Below the pieces are notes generated by a model, which saw only the letters and a program-made list of their open reading frames with translations, was not told the DNA's origin and did no database searches. From Firmicutes bacterium UBA4874 (GTDB taxonomy: Bacteria; Bacillota; Clostridia; Caldicoprobacterales; DTU083): a DNA stretch of 7,423 nucleotides. The stretch is taken from positions 1 to 7,423 of the forward strand of contig DHDO01000082.1 of NCBI GenBank assembly GCA_002399435.1, in the 5' to 3' direction. The first letter of the stretch is position 1. The number at the start of each line of letters is the position of its first letter. A program made the translations under genes and the position numbers. Below are positions 5,880-7,423 of this stretch, one piece after another.

Positions 5880-6932
5880 ATGAAAAAGCGGATTTTCATT
5901 GTGTTGTGTATAAGTATCCTGGCAGCCCTGCTGCTGGTATCCTGCTCCGGAGATCCGGGACTGCATCCGGACAGGACTCCGAAGCCTGCTCCGATTGCCG
6001 GATCCGATGACCAGGGAAGCAACGGGGGAGAGGACGATGTGGACATTGAAGTCCAGCCGGGATCCGGAGATCCGTCTCCCATTACCGGTTTGGATATGAA
6101 CGCGGATTACAAACCGGTGGCTGTCATGGTGGAGAATATTGCTGCGGCACGGCCGCAATCCGGCGTGATTGATGCGGATCTGGTATATGAGGCCAACGCG
6201 GAAGGCGGAATTACCCGTCTGCTTGCCGTATTCCAGTCCAAAATGCCGGAAGTGGCGGGACCGGTTCGCAGTGTCCGTCACTATTATATGTATTTGGCAG
6301 AGCAGTGGGATGCCTATCTGGTGCATTACGGCCAGTCGTTTATCGCAAAGGACATGTTTGACAGGATTGATGTCCAACGGCTGAACGGCTTGTATGATGA
6401 AAGGCTCTTTACCCGGGATTCTTCCCGCAAGGCGCCGCATAACGTATACATAAATGTTGGAGACTGCAGGAAGAAGATTGATTTCCCCCAGAAATGCAAA
6501 GGATTTCAGTTTTCCTCCGAAGACGTCTCCCAGGGGGAACCGTATCAGGAAATTACGATCCCTTATCATGGCAGTGATAATGTGGTAAGCTATCAATATG
6601 ATGAATCGGAAAAGCGGAATCTGCGGTTTGTCAACGGAGAGAAGAATACGGATCGGGAGACCGGAAAACAGTTGTCCGCTAAAAACATCATTGTACAATA
6701 TGCTAAACATTCCATACTGGAGCCTGGAGCCGGCTATCGGGACATCAGGCTGACCGGCACCGGAAAGGCGAAATACTTTATCGGCGGCCATTGTTTTGAC
6801 GGGACCTGGGAGCGTAAGGGAGAGGACAGTTCCACCGTCTATTATGACGAAAGCGGGAAAGAAGTCCGGCTGCAGCCCGGCAACACCTGGATACAGCTTG
6901 TTCAGACAGATATGCAGGTAACGGTGAAATAG
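5880..6932 (+). CDS. DUF3048 (YerB-like) lipoprotein
   Basis: This 350-residue protein has a type II signal peptide: a KKR n-region, a hydrophobic core, and the lipobox LVSC with Cys22 as the predicted lipidated residue. It should be tethered to the outer face of the membrane. Residues 23-68 form a Pro-, Gly- and Asp-rich linker containing two copies of the same 12-base unit (5946-5957 and 6063-6074). From about 69 the DUF3048 domain runs through KPVAVMVEN, ARPQSG, EGGITRLLAVF, GPVRSVR and HYGQS. The C-terminal part, with TGTGKAKYFIGG (292-303), a conserved-looking Trp310 and NTWIQLV, matches the second DUF3048 region. Length agrees with B. subtilis YerB relatives. The biochemical function of the family is not established. 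AAAGGGGAG at 5866-5874 fixes the ATG. Its placement between glycan genes suggests a role in the envelope, which is inference. Confidence 0.93.
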   Translation: MKKRIFIVLCISILAALLLVSCSGDPGLHPDRTPKPAPIAGSDDQGSNGGEDDVDIEVQPGSGDPSPITGLDMNADYKPVAVMVENIAAARPQSGVIDADLVYEANAEGGITRLLAVFQSKMPEVAGPVRSVRHYYMYLAEQWDAYLVHYGQSFIAKDMFDRIDVQRLNGLYDERLFTRDSSRKAPHNVYINVGDCRKKIDFPQKCKGFQFSSEDVSQGEPYQEITIPYHGSDNVVSYQYDESEKRNLRFVNGEKNTDRETGKQLSAKNIIVQYAKHSILEPGAGYRDIRLTGTGKAKYFIGGHCFDGTWERKGEDSSTVYYDESGKEVRLQPGNTWIQLVQTDMQVTVK

Positions 6933-6936
6933 GTTA

Positions 6937-6955
6937 TGGAGTGCGGCGCATTCCA
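6937..6955 (+). other. Intercistronic hairpin before gmd
   Basis: TGGAGTGC (6937-6944) pairs with GCATTCCA (6948-6955) around a GGC loop, giving eight base pairs including one G-U wobble. It starts five bases after the lipoprotein stop codon and ends nine bases before the gmd ribosome-binding site. No T-tract follows, so a standard intrinsic terminator is unlikely. It may stabilise the upstream message or tune the ratio of the two genes; function is inferred. Confidence 0.5.
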
Positions 6956-6980
6956 AAGGAAAGCAAAGGAGTGTCGGAAT

Positions 6981-7423
6981 ATGAAAAAAGCTTTGATTAC
7001 CGGAATTACAGGGCAGGATGGTTCCTATCTTGCCGAATTGCTTCTGAAGAAAGGCTATCAGGTCTATGGCCTTCGAAGGCGAACCAGCAATCTGAATTAT
7101 GGAAACGCGGAACATCTGAAGAACGATATTGAATTTATCTATGCCGATATGACCGATGTTCCGTCCCTGGTCACGGCATTGGAAAAGTCCGATCCGGATG
7201 AAGTATACAACCTGGCAGCCCAGTCCTTTGTCCAGACGGCGTGGGAGCAGCCCATCCTGACCGGTCAGGTGGATGCAATGGGCGTGACCAATCTGCTGGA
7301 AGCAATCCGGATCACAAAACCGGAAGCAAAATTCTATCAGGCATCCACCAGTGAAATGTTCGGGAAGGTGCAGGAGACTCCCCAGAAGGAGACCACTCCC
7401 TTTTATCCGAGAAGTCCCTATGC
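6981..7423 (+). CDS. gmd: GDP-mannose 4,6-dehydratase (Gmd), 3'-truncated
   Basis: The first 147 residues of the enzyme that converts GDP-D-mannose to GDP-4-keto-6-deoxy-D-mannose are present; the frame is still open at the window end. Signatures are the Rossmann GITGQDGS (8-15), LRRRTSN (31-37) for NADP binding, ADMTD (55-59), NLAAQSFV (77-84) and ASTSEMFG (121-128). PFYPRSPY (140-147) follows. Thr123, Glu125 and Tyr147 match the catalytic triad with the same spacing as E. coli Gmd (132, 134, 156); the Lys of YxxxK lies beyond the window. The region after RRRTSN is shorter than in E. coli Gmd and resembles the compact Gmd of Pseudomonas and Aneurinibacillus, which feed GDP-D-rhamnose synthesis. 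AAAGGAG at 6965-6971 supports the ATG. The next gene, unseen, would decide whether the product is D-rhamnose, L-fucose or another sugar. Confidence 0.96.
   Translation, partial: MKKALITGITGQDGSYLAELLLKKGYQVYGLRRRTSNLNYGNAEHLKNDIEFIYADMTDVPSLVTALEKSDPDEVYNLAAQSFVQTAWEQPILTGQVDAMGVTNLLEAIRITKPEAKFYQASTSEMFGKVQETPQKETTPFYPRSPY

Noticed and set aside
5847..7115. Open frame of 422 codons on the minus strand opposite the DUF3048 gene and the gmd start
   Set aside because: No family motif or credible ribosome-binding site was seen, and the plus strand carries clear conserved proteins here. It is considered a shadow frame.
1..7423. CRISPR arrays, insertion sequences, tRNA or rRNA genes, riboswitches, phage-defence genes
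   Set aside because: I saw no regularly spaced repeats, transposase motifs, cloverleaf-like segments or defence-type domains; all genes belong to glycan or envelope families.

Overview
The window looks like part of a cell-envelope glycan or surface-polysaccharide locus of a Gram-positive, probably Bacillota (Clostridia-like), bacterium. The evidence is strong purine-rich Shine-Dalgarno sites before almost every gene, a DUF3048 (YerB-type) lipoprotein, and moderate-GC codon use rich in CCG and CGG. The assignment to Clostridia is an inference. Genus cannot be told from the sequence alone.

All nine genes lie on the + strand, with junctions from an 11-base overlap to a 104-base gap and no recognisable intrinsic terminator between them, so they read as one operon cut by both window ends. 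Positions 1-2116 carry dTDP-sugar synthesis in the order rmlA (5' truncated), rmlC, rmlB. Positions 2117-5251 carry a glycosylation module: an atypical GT4 glycosyltransferase, a multi-spanning protein of the MprF/UPF0104 flippase-like family, and a membrane-anchored GT2 glycosyltransferase. Positions 5287-6932 carry two probable extracytoplasmic proteins: a small membrane-anchored beta-sandwich-like protein and a DUF3048 lipoprotein. The window closes with the 5' part of gmd (GDP-mannose 4,6-dehydratase) from 6981.

A working model is that RmlA, RmlB and RmlC supply dTDP-4-keto-L-rhamnose. RmlD, needed to finish dTDP-L-rhamnose, is not in the window. Gmd opens a second branch to a GDP-6-deoxyhexose. 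The GT4 and GT2 enzymes would build or prime a lipid-linked glycan inside the cell, and the flippase-like protein may move a lipid or lipid-linked sugar across the membrane. The anchored domain and the lipoprotein would act outside. The enzyme family calls are firm; the joint pathway is inference.

The least expected non-coding signals are a perfect 12-bp hairpin over the 3' end of the small anchored gene (5742-5768), a second hairpin in the gap before gmd (6937-6955), and a pair of TTCGAAA repeats in the longest gap (5811-5830). Neither hairpin has a T-tract. No tRNA, rRNA, CRISPR array, insertion sequence or riboswitch was seen.
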